This document shows, in pieces, positions 1-11,417 of a stretch of 64,000 nucleotides of DNA (position 1 is the stretch's first letter; the number at the start of each line of letters is the position of its first letter). The stretch comes from Cladobotryum mycophilum (Eukaryota > Ascomycota > Sordariomycetes > Hypocreales > Hypocreaceae): positions 62,001 to 126,000 of the forward strand of contig JAVFKD010000010.1 in the NCBI GenBank assembly GCA_036429605.1, written 5' to 3'. A program made the position numbers and the translations under genes. The notes beneath the pieces are model-generated. The model searched no databases. It was not told the DNA's origin and worked only from the letters and a program-made list of their open reading frames with translations.

Positions 1-121
1 CTACTCTTCTTCCTCAAATCTATTCTCTTTCTCTATCTTTATTCATACCGTCAATAACCTTCTAACATACAACCTTCACTACGCAATTTGACCTTTCGAG
101 TCTTAAGTCCAAACCATCAAA

Positions 122-440
122 ATGCAGACTACCTTTGTTATTCTTGCTGCTGCTGGCCTTGCTGCCGCCCAGTTTGGCAATACTCCCCAGTGCGCTGTAA
201 GTAATGGCCCTCTAACTGACTTCTTATTGCAATGCGAAATACTAACGTATTGCCTTTGTATAGCTTAAGTGCCTTGCTCCCGCTATTCCTGCCACTGGAT
301 GTGCTTCCACCGATATCGCCTGCCTCTGCGCTCACAAGGACCAGCTCCAGACCGCCATTACCCCCTGTGTGCAAGTCAACTGTACCCCCGCTGAGATCCA
401 GCAAACCATCACTGCCCTTAACAGCGGCTGCAGTAATTAA
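122..440 (+). CDS. Small secreted CFEM-domain protein
   Basis: Two exons, 122-196 and 264-440, joined across a 67-nt phase-0 intron (GTAAGT donor, ACTAAC branch-like site, TATAG acceptor), give 83 residues. The N-terminus (MQTTFVILAAAGLAAAQ) is a typical cleavable signal peptide. The mature part has eight cysteines in the CFEM order, including the core around ACLCAHKDQ and a closing SGC. CFEM domains are known in fungal surface and secreted proteins, where they bind haem-iron or act at the host interface; which applies here is not visible. Unlike many CFEM proteins it stops two residues after the last cysteine, with no Ser/Thr-rich tail and no hydrophobic GPI signal, so it is probably freely secreted. 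The start is the only ATG that leads into the signal peptide. Family assignment is firm; the role is unknown. Confidence 0.85.
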
Positions 441-3252
441 GACCTTCGTTAAGCTCTGTGGGAAGAGCTAATGTGAAGGAAGGCAAAAAGCTGGACAGGA
501 CGAAGAAGAGGTGTTATAAGAAAAGCATGAGGATAACTGAAAAGACTATTTATGCTTTTACACTATAGAATTAGAATTGACTCAATTTTCCCCAAAAGGT
601 ACCTTCACGCTCGAAGGGTTATTCTTCGGCCAATAGTTGCACAATGTTCATTGGAGCAAGAAAGATATGTAGGAACTAAATTATATCCATTAAAAGACCA
701 GAGCCTATCCCAGAACATCGTCGATCACTGCTGTGCATTTTTCTTTAAAGTTGCACAAGAGGTCATGAACATAATATACAAGCATGTTGACCTCGAGACG
801 GTAACTGGACAGGCTCCTGTATGGTAGTTTGCGGTTCTATGTAAGATAGATATTAGTGCTTTTGTGAAAGTGTAAAATCTACTAATTTTGTCCGAAATTA
901 GTAGATTTTATATTGTAGCAACTGTGCTACTTGCTTAACGTTTCAGGTCTACGTGTCCTAAAAGTACAATCTTAGAGCCATGGTTCGTAAATATTGTTTG
1001 AGACTGGGCAATCTAGCTGCTAAAAGCGTACTCGCGAGTGGCAGAATTAGCCGAACATTGCGTAGCAGTGCTAGGAATGTTGTACGCAAAGATCGCAATA
1101 AACCAAGTGAACAGGAACCTCTCGCAGGATATAAAGCTACACCACCACGCATAACCGTAGGCCGTCCTCTAGCTCGCAACCGTGAAGCCGTCTCACGTGA
1201 ATCTTAAGAACGACAAGAAATACAATGATAGCCCGACTCGATTCGCTACCTTTTAGCTCTCGGGTTGATTTAACGAGCCATAACAGTCTCCCATTACAAG
1301 CGATCTGGGCAAAAGTCAGGTCAGCGGACGAGGCCTGAGTTCCGTTCTTCAATAGCTCATGAACGGTATGGTGTTCTGCAAGCTCATCACCGTCTCAGAG
1401 AAACTGGTCTATTTCCACCTAGATACTGGCTGAGGCGTGCAAGTCGCTGATGTGGGCGACAAATGGAGAGTAGTTGTAATTCGCTCCATTTGTCTCTTGG
1501 ACATAGCGGCGGCACCAATAGAAGCCATCTATGCAAAAGCTAAGAAAACCTTCATAATGCTTAGAGCAAGAATTGCAAGTATGAAAATGGTGAAACTTGA
1601 AGATGCCTACTATACAGGACTTTGAAGATGTGTGGTTGATAATAACTGGGATATATGAAAGCTGAAGAGGCCGCTTATACTAACTCCTACGTTCATTTTA
1701 GCTAGGCCAGTTCTAACCGTGCGCTGCAATACTACACTGGTTGCAACATAGCGGGCTGTAATGGAGGTTCGGAAACCGCAGGCTCCGATTGGCTTCGAAA
1801 GTAAAACCGACAAAGATCTCACCAAGGCATGGCCGGAGAACGTCCCTGAAGATCATCAAAGTCGACATTCATAATTTTACCAGCGTTGTTTAACTGAATA
1901 CCACATGCATGGATGTCCGATACAAACCCTCAGCCCAGGGGAATCCCAACCGGGTCCCATAGAGTAGGAACCGGAAACCCCAAGAACTCGACTCGGAACA
2001 GCATATAAATATGACTGGCCAGCTTGAACAATCATTTAGTTTTGGCAACTCGCTAAATTCTACGGTAATTAATATTAGAACAGCTTACCAAATACTGCTT
2101 TGGCAAACGAGTTTAACTTAAACAGTTTAGGAGAGTCATATAGAATGTAGCTTTCTATTCAGGCAAGTTCGTGCTAATAAGTCAGGCTTACCGAACTGGT
2201 CCTCAGAGGGAGAGTCTCGCCTATACCCTGTCTTGGACACTCTATATGCAGCGCAGCATGCTCGTACAATTTCTCTTTCCCCCGAGTGGTTATGTGCAGG
2301 ATGGGTATAAGTGGTCATGCAGTTTTCTGGACCTCTTCACAGGCTATCTTGTAAAACTGCTCGCCTGTCATGTCAGGATTTCTGTCAAATTGTGCTTTAA
2401 CCGTCGTCCGTGCATTCCGCAGATGCATCAGTTGACTCGTTTATTCGATCGGATGGCCTTCCGTATTTTATTGGGCCCCATCTACTCGTTGGTTCCTTAT
2501 CCAGGTGAGGGAAATCGGACCACATGTTAATTTGATTGCCTTTCCGGGCACAGATGGGCCAACTCTTGGTAGGTTAAGCGAGGACTCTACTGGCAAAATG
2601 TAACTCGAAAATAGAAACTGATGCAAGACAGCCAAAGGAAATCTAAAGAGTAGAAGAGAAATAATGACTTTACTCCTACAAAGGGAATGGAATGAATTCC
2701 AGATGACAGACTCAGGGTGAAAAGGGGTCAAGAAGCTACAGATGCTTCTGGGGAAGACAAAAAAACGAATAATAAGAAGGGGCATTTAAACTCGGAGGTT
2801 ATCTCCCCTAGACTCTGGTGGTGTAGATCCAAAGTGATCAAGTCGCGATTCTAGGTGGTGGGGCTCATGGAGTTAATCCAGGGTCCGAGTTTGCGCTATC
2901 TCTGCATGCCTTTGGCATTACCTATTCGTAGGTAAGGGATGTCAAGTCTTACGCTGAGCTCTTATGACATTGGTATGACTACTTCACCGGTTAGCAGGCT
3001 AAACTAGTATAGTACTAGTAAATTACTTTGAAAGTGTGGCGATGTCTATTAGCCAATTATATGGTTTGTTCCTTCTAAACAATTATCGGCAAGCTGAACT
3101 GGTATAGCGTTAGTATAACAAACTATGACTCAGAATGTCCCGGACAAGGATCCAGAACCCGCCTACCTGGTGTGCATTTAAACACTCGACTAAAGCTCCT
3201 GAAATATTCCATATACTCCAGGCTTTTCTTTTCTTTCTTTTTAAGCCTTAGA
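441..3252. other. Gene-poor intergenic stretch
   Basis: About 2.8 kb between the CFEM gene and the aldo/keto reductase. Open frames of 60-120 codons exist on both strands but show no recognisable motif, no signal peptide and no splice-linked extension. The one structured element I see is the hairpin at 873-910. Confidence 0.5.
873..910. repeat. Perfect 16-bp inverted repeat (hairpin)
   Basis: Positions 873-888 and 895-910 are exact reverse complements around a 6-nt loop (889-894, TGTCCG). The arms are AT-rich with the core CTACTAATTT. The hairpin lies about 430 nt past the CFEM stop codon. It could be a transcript-end structure or the remnant of a small inverted-repeat element; nothing in the sequence decides. 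Confidence 0.6.
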
Positions 3253-4292
3253 ATGTCTTTTCCACTGCGAACCCTAGGCCTAGATGGCCCCCAATTCTCT
3301 CCCGTGGGTCTTGGTTTCGGGAGCCTCGCCGGATTTTACGGACCAGCTGGTACCCGCAACGAGAAATTGGCTCTGCTAGATCATGCATATACCATTGGAC
3401 TGCGCTTCTGGGATCTTTCCGACGTCTACGGTGACACCGAAGATGTTGTCGGTGAATGGCTTAAGTCATCGGGTAAACGCAAGGATGTCTTCATAGGCAC
3501 CAAGTTTTCGCTCAAACAGCAGCCCGATGGGAAGCATATCTTTCGCTCTGATCCTGAGTACGTAAAGGAAGCATGCGAAAGGAGCCTTAAAAGACTGGAG
3601 GTAGAAACTATTGACCTTTACTACTGCCATGCAGTGGATGGGGTCACGCCCATTGAAAAGACCGTCGAAGCCATGGTAGAGCTAAAGAAGTAAGTTTATT
3701 CACTGGAGAATATGCAAGGGAGCGATGTTTAATCCTTTACTTTCGCAGACAAGGGAAAATCCGATGTCTTGGCCTATCGGGAGTCTCGGCAACTACACTG
3801 CGTCGTGCGCATGCCGTTCACCCCATTACTGCTTTGCAGTGGGAATATAGTCTATTTACATTGGACATTGAATCATCGACATCGCAGGTTTTACAAACCT
3901 GCCGCGAGCTGGGCGTTACCCTAGTAGCTTTTAGTCCTATTGGACGCGGTGTGCTAACGGGCCAGTTCCAATCTCACAAAGACATTCCTGAGGGTGACTT
4001 GCGCCGTTTTTACCCAAAGTATGCGGAAGAAAACTTCTCCGAGATCTTAAAGTTAGTGCAGGGTATAACGGATGTAGCCAAATGTCATGGAAGCACCCCG
4101 GCACAGGTTGCTCTCGCGTGGCTGCTAGCACAAGGACCAGAGATTATTCCTATCCCTGGTACAAAGTCGGTGTCTAAGATGAATGAGAATGTAGCGTCTG
4201 CACTGGTTCAGTTAAGCGATGAAGAAGTTCTAAAGATTCGACATTTAGCAGAGCGAGTAGAAATTAAAGGTACTCGGTACCCGACAGTGTAA
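3253..4292 (+). CDS. Aldo/keto reductase
   Basis: Exons 3253-3689 and 3749-4292 flank a 59-nt phase-2 intron (GTAAGT to TTCGCAG) and encode 326 residues, the usual length for the family. The fold is a soluble (beta/alpha)8 barrel that reduces aldehydes or ketones with NADPH. The catalytic tetrad is visible: Asp54 and Tyr59 in WDLSDVYGD, Lys84 in GTKF and His126 in YYCHAVDG. The C-terminal nucleotide-binding stretch reads IPIPGTKS. The overall pattern resembles the AKR13/YakC-type subgroup. I start at the internal ATG (MSFPLRTLG) rather than an upstream in-frame ATG because the family begins there. No linked pathway gene is next to it, so the substrate is open. Confidence 0.88.
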
Positions 4293-4617
4293 GTGTCTTG
4301 TGAATTCTTTTTATTTTAGTTCTATGGATTAACGAGTTGTATAGAGTAATGGCCACTCTGTACCAAGATACGCCACCACTATAGGGGGCTTAAAAAGATA
4401 TATAATTAATCTATATTATACCATATGGCTTATATAAATTACTAATTATAGCTATTGTAGAATGTGCAGAACCTAAAAACTGAAAATCTTCTACTCCCAA
4501 TCATGGATGATCCAGGAAATGTTTATGGTCTGGTTGGTGACCTAGATGGTAAGACTAGAGTAGCAAGGTAGTACAGTAGCTTTTAGAAGAGCGGCTGCAG
4601 AAGTCATACAGCTTGTA

Positions 4618-5145
4618 TATGGATATAATTCGCGAAATGAATAATAAAGCCAAGGAGTTTGTCAAGGAACTATCATTAAACAACCCAACCGTTTAAGACA
4701 GACTAGTTCCGCCCAGTTCAGGGATGCAGCAGCGACCTTCAAGCCTCTAACCTCTCGACGCTTTGATCAAAATAAGCCTTCAAAAAATTTCGACTCAAGT
4801 TTGGCCTCGGTGGACTAGTAAGAGATATTCCTATTGTTGAGCTGACGGAATATAAGGAACGACTGGAGAAGCTGTTCAGCACATGCAATAACATATTCAC
4901 GTCCCAGACTCCGGCTCCTACGCACACAAAGCAGACCACGTTAAAGATGGCAATGAAAAAGACCCAGAAAAAGTCACATCCCCTCTCCAAAGCCTTGTAA
5001 AACACATGGAAATACTTTTGTTAATAAAATCCCACTGCCATTCTTTGACTCGATCATCGCAGGCATCTAAAGATGCGCTTGAGATTATTCTCACGTTCAT
5101 CACCCATCTTTTCACTAGCATATCCATAATGGACGTGGAGACAGT
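4618..5145 (+). pseudogene. Decayed coding remnant, family not recognised
   Basis: Plus-strand frames with coding-like composition follow one another but are broken by stops and frame changes. One piece runs from about 4618, one from about 4727 to 4820, and one covers roughly 4823-5145 as two pieces split by a stop near 5000. The third contains a charged helix-like segment (ELTEYKERLEKLF) and a Lys-rich patch. No complete domain can be named. The fragment ends less than 600 bp before the transposon insertion at 5698. From 5146 to 5688 I see only short uninformative frames. I infer an old dead gene; chance open frames remain possible. Confidence 0.3.
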
Positions 5146-5688
5146 TGAAATGTGAACAAGCGGTTAGCCCGTCTTGTCCACAAAACATAATAAATCTTTT
5201 CACAAGACCTTAATCATCGCTGGATTCGCCAAAGCACCATGTGGCCTCCAACACCAAAGAATGCAATTTTTATGCTCTTATCATACTTCTCCTAGAGCTC
5301 GGCTTCGGTCAATAACTAGAGGATCACCCTCTCCGCAATAATTAGCCAGTAGGGGCTGGAAACGAGTAAGAGTATACTATCTCATGGCTAAACTAGGCCC
5401 AAATGGTTAGTGATGAGGGCAGTGATGATTACGCCTCTGCCGCAAAGTGGTGCTTCAAAAGGCGGAAATTATGGTACGGAATCAGTTAAGTACAAGGTGA
5501 TTAACGAGAAAATGCTTTGATCGAGACGATTTCTCTGTTGGGTTGTAACATGAATGAAGATGGCGACTAATATAAAAAGAAATTGAAAGAAATCCCGAAC
5601 TTTGCGTCTCCGGGGGTGCGGTTGGGGGAAATCAACCAGTGGGCAAAACGGCGAAACTTAATCATTAGGTGTCGCATGTGTGCAATGT

Positions 5689-5799
5689 TATTGCTTCGGG
5701 GGCCCATACCTGCACCGGGGACGGTGCAAATAAAACCACGTGACTCGTGCACCGCCCCCCCCGGTATAAATAAGATATCTTATATAATAAGTATATGTG
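5689..5799 (+). repeat. Left target duplication and terminal inverted repeat
   Basis: TATTGCTTC at 5689-5697 is the target duplication. The TIR follows, starting GGGGGCCCATACC. Within it TGCACCG and CGGTGCA form a stem with a 4-nt loop (5711-5728). A second TGCACCG begins at 5748, followed by a run of C and a degenerate partner arm. Further in, 5769-5782 is a perfect 14-bp palindrome (ATAAGATATCTTAT). Compared with the right end, the second partner arm here differs by one G-to-A and one C-to-T change. Confidence 0.88.
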
Positions 5800-6960
5800 G
5801 CCTTATTAAAACCTTACTAATTTAACGATTAACCGCTTTTAAAAGATTAATTCAATGATTAACTATTTCTATAGCATTAACTTAATATATTATGCTTTTT
5901 CCTAGCTTTAATAGACCTAATTAATACTTTTTTTATTTCCTTAATAATATACTCCCTCTTAAGGGCTACTATAGCTTACAGAAGGAACTATATATAGTAA
6001 TTAACGCTTAGACAGTGCTATAAGACTATGCTTTTATTATTAGAAGATCTAGGAAAATAAAAAATAATAAAAGTAAAGTTATTTTTAACTATGATTATAG
6101 AGTAGGGCGTATACTTTTAGCTTTAGCCTTAAGGAGGCGTTAAATAGAAACATATTATATAGGATGCTTTTTTTTGTTATAGTAAAAAAAGCCTAAATAA
6201 AATTATATAAAGTCTAAAATATTATCCTAGGGCTAGTTTTAGTTGATATAATTATAAGCTAAATATTAACTAAAGGGTATATCTAATACTTTATTAATTA
6301 TTAAATCTAAAAAGATTAATAGTTTAATAACTCGCTAATACTAATATTATACTAAAAGAAATTAAATCTTACTTATACTTAGATTTTAATATATTTATTA
6401 TATAATAAGATATTTATAATTATATTATATAAGATAAATAAAATCTTACTAAGGGTTAGAGTAATATATATACTTTTATTAATTAACTCAAGAATAAAGG
6501 CTTTTAAAATCGAATTTATTTTAATAAAAGTGGTAGAGTTATAGTAATTATATTTATATATTTACGGTTATTAAAATACCTTAAATTATATTTTAAAATA
6601 CTTATATTAGATTATACTTATAAGATTAATAAGTATATAATACCTTTTTTAATATAATTAATATTAACGCTTATTAGTAATCCTTTTATATTATATTTAT
6701 ATTTTTTAATAATAAAAAAAATTATATATAAGCTTTTAAATAATTATAATTAGTATATAAACTATATAAAATAACTCTTTTATTTATAATACTTATAAAC
6801 CACTGCCTTACCTATATAAATATTATTTTCTTTTTTTTATTTCCTTAGGTTAATCTTAATACTATACTTATAGTATATTAATAAAGTAGTTCTAGCTTAT
6901 TGTATACTTATATTTATTTAAAATAAAAATAACTTTTAAGAGTATAAGAAGTAAAAGATA
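5800..6960. other. AT-saturated transposon interior, left arm
   Basis: Almost pure A/T with dense TA, TTA and TAA words and no frame of useful length. Composition changes abruptly at the TIR boundary (about 5800) and at the LINE poly(T) start (6962). This is consistent with repeat-induced point mutation, which turns CpA into TpA, but no unmutated copy is available here to compare. Confidence 0.7.
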
Positions 6961-8922
6961 ATTTTTTTTTTTTTTTTTTTCATTCATTACGCTTATGGAG
7001 GCCGAAGGCCTATGAAGCGGCTATCTATCTATCTAAAAGCTTACTGTACAGTGACTTTCTAGAATAGTAGCTAGCTGGCTAGCTTTCAAGCTAACAGTAT
7101 AAGGCATTGTGTTTTCCAGTTGGTGGTTTTCTTTCTCCTAGTTCCAAGCGTTATGTATGTCCCTTAGCCTCTAGGCTGACTAGCTAACTAATCAGCCTAT
7201 ATCTACTCTTCTAAAAACCAGCTTCGCGTACAGATCTTCGTGCTAGTAAGGAAGCCTATTAGGGCTTCCTTTCCTAGTTTTGTTGTGAAGAGCTTCTATA
7301 ACGTTAGCTGGGCTCCTGGCCCTAAGGCCTTCTACAGGGCCTTTCTAGGCCCTTGGTATCTGCTACAGCATAGCAGCAGGTATTGCGTTGTGTATCGTTG
7401 GCTACATCTACAGCGGTCGTCAGGGAGGTTCTTTATGGCTTTTTGATAGCTTTTAAGATACCCTATCCCTAGTTTTAGCTGGATATAGGCTGACTGGGTT
7501 GATCTTGGTCCCTTGACTAGGTTAGCTTTTAGCGAGAAGCTAAGGTTATCTTAAGCTATCCTGCGGTATTGAATGCCTAGGCCTCTCGCTCTCTGGCCTG
7601 TCTCCTCTCTCATCTCTTCACTAGCCCAGCTAGTCTGCCATTGCTGTACTGTGGTTTTCCTTATCTTCCGGTTTAGGTAACTAAGAGAGGCGTACGGGCG
7701 GCCTCTGTACGAGGCTTCTAGCCCTTTCTTAGCTAACTGATCAGCTATTTCATTCCCTGGGATCCCTGTGTGGCTGGGTACCCAGGCAACTGTAATGGCT
7801 ATGCTTTGCTGTGATAGGAGGTACAGCTGAGCCCGGATTCTGTAACTAATCTCTCCAGGGCCTTTGATCTTCATTATAGCTGCTTGGCTGTCAACAAAGA
7901 TATAGGCTGTTGGTTGGTTTGTCCTGGATAATAGTAGGGCATCTAGGACCTTAGAGATTGCTATAAGCTCGGCATCAGCTACTTCTATGTATGGTCCTAG
8001 GTTCCAGAATCTTGCTACTCTTGCTGTTTTCGCTGCTTCGTTTTGTCGGCTTGGGCTGTCTTCGTAGTATGCACATGAATTAGTGACAGTGCCTTTATGA
8101 GTACCCTGCGAGCCGTCTGTATAGAAGGCTCGGTAGTTGTCGAAGGTAAGGTCTTCTAGTAGCTGTAGGTGTTGCTTTTTGGCTTCCTTCTTGGAGGCTT
8201 GGCTGATTAGAATAGTAGCTTTAGGTTCCTTATTCCAAGGGGCCTGCCAGACTAAATCTTGTCTTTCTATTCTCTCATACTTTCCAATAGCTTTATCAAG
8301 GCTAGCTAATAACCTAGTGAGTTGTGTTGGTGCAGCTGTACTAGTTATAGCTAATCGGATTGGGTGGGTTTCTGAGAGGGTTTGAGTGCGGAGGCCGTAC
8401 TTAAGGCAGGCTTTTTGGAGCCTAACTTCAACCGGGGGATAGCTGCTTCCAGTTCCAGTGCCTTATAAGAGGACCTCTTGAAGGCCCCTAGTATCCTGGC
8501 TAGGGCAAGGTTCTGTAGCTGTTGGAGTTGGTAGATGAGATTTTTTTGTCCTGGTCCCTTGTACCACAGAGGGACTCCATAATCTGCTATAGAGCTTATG
8601 CAAGCTATATACAGCAGCCGTAGGGCTCGTGCAGGTAGCCCGTGTTGCGTATTGCCTAGCCTCTGAAGGCCCTGGAAGGCTTTGGTAGCCTGTTCGAGCT
8701 TTTCTGTTACGTGGTGTTTGAAGTTGAGTTGGTAGTCTAGCCAGACCCCTAGCCATTTGACCAGTGGTTTAGGCTTAACCGCTAGATTAGCTACAGTAAG
8801 CCCCTCTGTTATTGGTCGGCGTTGTCTTGCGAAGTGGATAAGCTCGGTTTTGCCTGGGTCAAACTGGACCCCTTGAGGTTCTGCTTCCTCGATAAGCTTG
8901 GCTACTATAGTCTCTAGAGCCA
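6961..8922 (-). mobile_element. 5'-truncated Tad/I-like LINE nested in the DNA transposon
   Basis: A roughly 1.96-kb insert of ordinary base composition sits inside the AT-saturated element. Its 3' end, on the minus strand, is a poly(A) tail seen as T19 at 6962-6980. The insert is bounded by the short duplication AAAAGATA at 6953-6960 and 8923-8930, the expected product of target-primed reverse transcription. The content is the 3' part of a LINE second open frame, cut off in the reverse transcriptase region at 8922, so it is a dead-on-arrival 5' truncation. The 3' non-coding part covers about 6981-7202. Confidence 0.85.
7203..8922 (-). pseudogene. LINE ORF2 fragment: RT thumb, RNase H, zinc-knuckle-like tail
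   Basis: Reading from 8922 downward, the first part matches the region after the reverse transcriptase catalytic site (KTELIHF, WLGVWLD, SIADYGVPLWY); the catalytic YADD-type part is missing through truncation. After a one-base loss in a G5 run (8434-8438) the frame continues into an RNase H domain with its acidic residues visible (YTDGSQ, ADAELIA, FVDSQAA) and the motif WVPSHTGIPGNEIAD. A cysteine-rich tail near 7370-7420 resembles the C-terminal zinc knuckle of Tad-type elements. Three in-frame stops at 7551-7553, 7332-7334 and 7296-7298 read as CAA or CAG changed to TAA or TAG, the expected RIP transition. The frame then ends at 7203-7205. Confidence 0.85.
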
Positions 8923-8930
8923 AAAAGATA

Positions 8931-11417
8931 TTTTATATATATTAGTATAAGCTTATAGCCTTACTAACCGAAAAGATCTATAACAAAAAGCTTAAGAAGT
9001 TTAAAAAGTATTATATCTTTAACTATATTAATAAAATAGGCTATATTATAAAGACCTAACTAGACCTCTATAAACAGAGGTTTATCAAAGCATAGGTTAA
9101 CCAATACCTATACTTTAAGCAATATATTATATCTCGATACAAAGATATCCATTAACTTATCAAATCTTACATAAATAACTCACAAATTAACCTCTTTAAG
9201 GCCTAAAAGATTATCAAGCTTGTTCTATCTAATTAGCTTATTAAGCTTAAGGTAAACTAAGCTAGGCAGTATATTAATATACCTCTTTAACTATTAGGTA
9301 TATTATATAATAATATATATAATTAGATCTCGTATAAAGCCTTGCATTAGGTAAATACTTAATAAAAGTAACTCTTAAAAAAATATACTCTATATATAAG
9401 AGTTTTTAGTCTAACCCTTAGCCTACCTTATGCTTATACCCTTTAAGGTTTACTAAAGCAAAATCAGCTCTTTTAATTATATTATTTTTATTTATATTAG
9501 TGCCTTTAACGTTTAGGAATACCTTAATTTATTATTAAGCCTCGTAAACAGTTTAATTATATTATAGCTAAATTAATACTATTGCTAATAAGTATATAAT
9601 ATAAGCCTTTTATATTTAAGTATATTAAAAAAGCTATATAATTAAAGGTATAATTAATATGTTTAAGGTATTACAAGATTAGCTATACTATAAAATCTAA
9701 AGTATATCCTTTATATTATAATTATTTATTATAAGCTTCTACTTAAGCCCTTACTATAATATATATAATAATATATATATTTATTTATTTTATAACCCGT
9801 TTATTATTACTATTATTTCTATTAAGCTTTATAATATCTAAGACTATATCCTATATAATAACTTATATAATATTTTCTCTAGTAATTAGCTTAATAACTA
9901 TTCCTATAATAAACAAGCCAGCGGCGCTTATTTTATATATTAATAACCCTTATATTATCTTTTAATAATATAAAAAAACATAAAAGGCCTAGTATATTAT
10001 ATTAAATTAAAAAGTCTATAAAATTAATTAATTATATTAAAAGACTATAAAACTACTAGTATATTATAGTAAAACAGAATATAATTAGTACTTTAATTAT
10101 AAATAAATAAGCAGATATTATAAAAAAAGAAATTATATTAAAGAGTAAATTAAAAAAGAGATAATAAGTTATTTTAATTAGGATAAAGCTAAGAATAAGC
10201 AGGTTAAATAGAATATAAGGGTAAAGATAATAAAATAACTTTTCTTAAGGTAGTATAATATATAAAAGATATAGAATACTATTAAAAGAGATTTTTAAGT
10301 ATAAGAGAGCTAGTATAAAGATAGGAACCCCTTTTACTAATATTTATAAAAGTAATATAAAATATAATTATTATATATTATTAAAAAAAATAAAAAAAAA
10401 TCTTTAAGTATAGTTTTAATAGTTAAATAACTTAATCTAATATAATTATAGTTAAGTTTAAATATAAAATTAAATAAGTTTAATAATTATAAATATAATA
10501 ACTAAAAGTATAATAATAATATAATATATTATTTTATAAGATTATTATATTTTTTATTATATTTATATAATATAGTTATTTTAATTAACATTTTAAATAT
10601 AAATACCTAATTTTTTTACTACCCAAAGAGTTAATAAGTTAATTATTATTCTTATAGTAGTAGTTAGCCATATTATACCTAGAACTATAATATTTCTATT
10701 ACAATAAGAATCATTAAAGATTTAAAATCTATTTTAAGTCTAAATAAAAAATATATCCAGGTTAAAATATTATTACTACTAATATAGAATATTATTAAAA
10801 TACTTAATATATTACTCTTCTTTAAGTTAATATCTATATAATAATACTTTTATAATTATAGATTACTTTTAGAAAAAATATTAAATAGCTTAAGCTTTTA
10901 TAAGTACCTAAGGGTTTATATAGAATATAATAAAAAAAATTAGATCTATTAGTAAGGTATTAATAAACCTTTAAATCTTAACCGGGAATAATATTATTAA
11001 TATATAATAAAATTAATCTAAGGGTTATACTTATTAATTATTAATAATTAACTATAAAATAAACTAATTATTATTATTTACTATTAAAAGCTTTATTAGT
11101 ATTATTATATTATTTATAAAGATAGGGATATCCTAAGGGTTTTAACACTAGCTTTAGCTATAATTATATATTTTTATAATATTATTAATAAAATAATAAA
11201 AGACTTATTCTAAAAAAAAGCTTTTTTATATATTATATACGTTAAAGTGATTTATACGTATTATAATAGTTATAATAGTATTCACGCTTTTAAACAGATT
11301 AATATACTATTAATAAATAATATATAATTAATTAAGAAACTCTAAATTAGCCTTTTTTTATAATTATAAGAGCAAAAGCTGCTTTTGTAAATTAAAGAAA
11401 GGGATCTCTCTTATACA
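8931..11417. other. AT-saturated transposon interior, right arm
   Basis: About 2.5 kb of A/T-dominated sequence with no readable frame on either strand, ending sharply at the right TIR. It presumably held most of the transposase gene before mutation; no residue-level trace of it can be read. Confidence 0.65.

Noticed and set aside
980..1207. 75-codon frame with mitochondrial-presequence-like composition
   Set aside because: Only Arg/Ser composition supports it; no continuation by splicing and an equally long antisense frame.
5800..11417. Possible nested LTR retrotransposon inside the AT-rich block
   Set aside because: No long direct repeats, primer-binding site or protease/integrase motif could be seen; only the LINE is supported.
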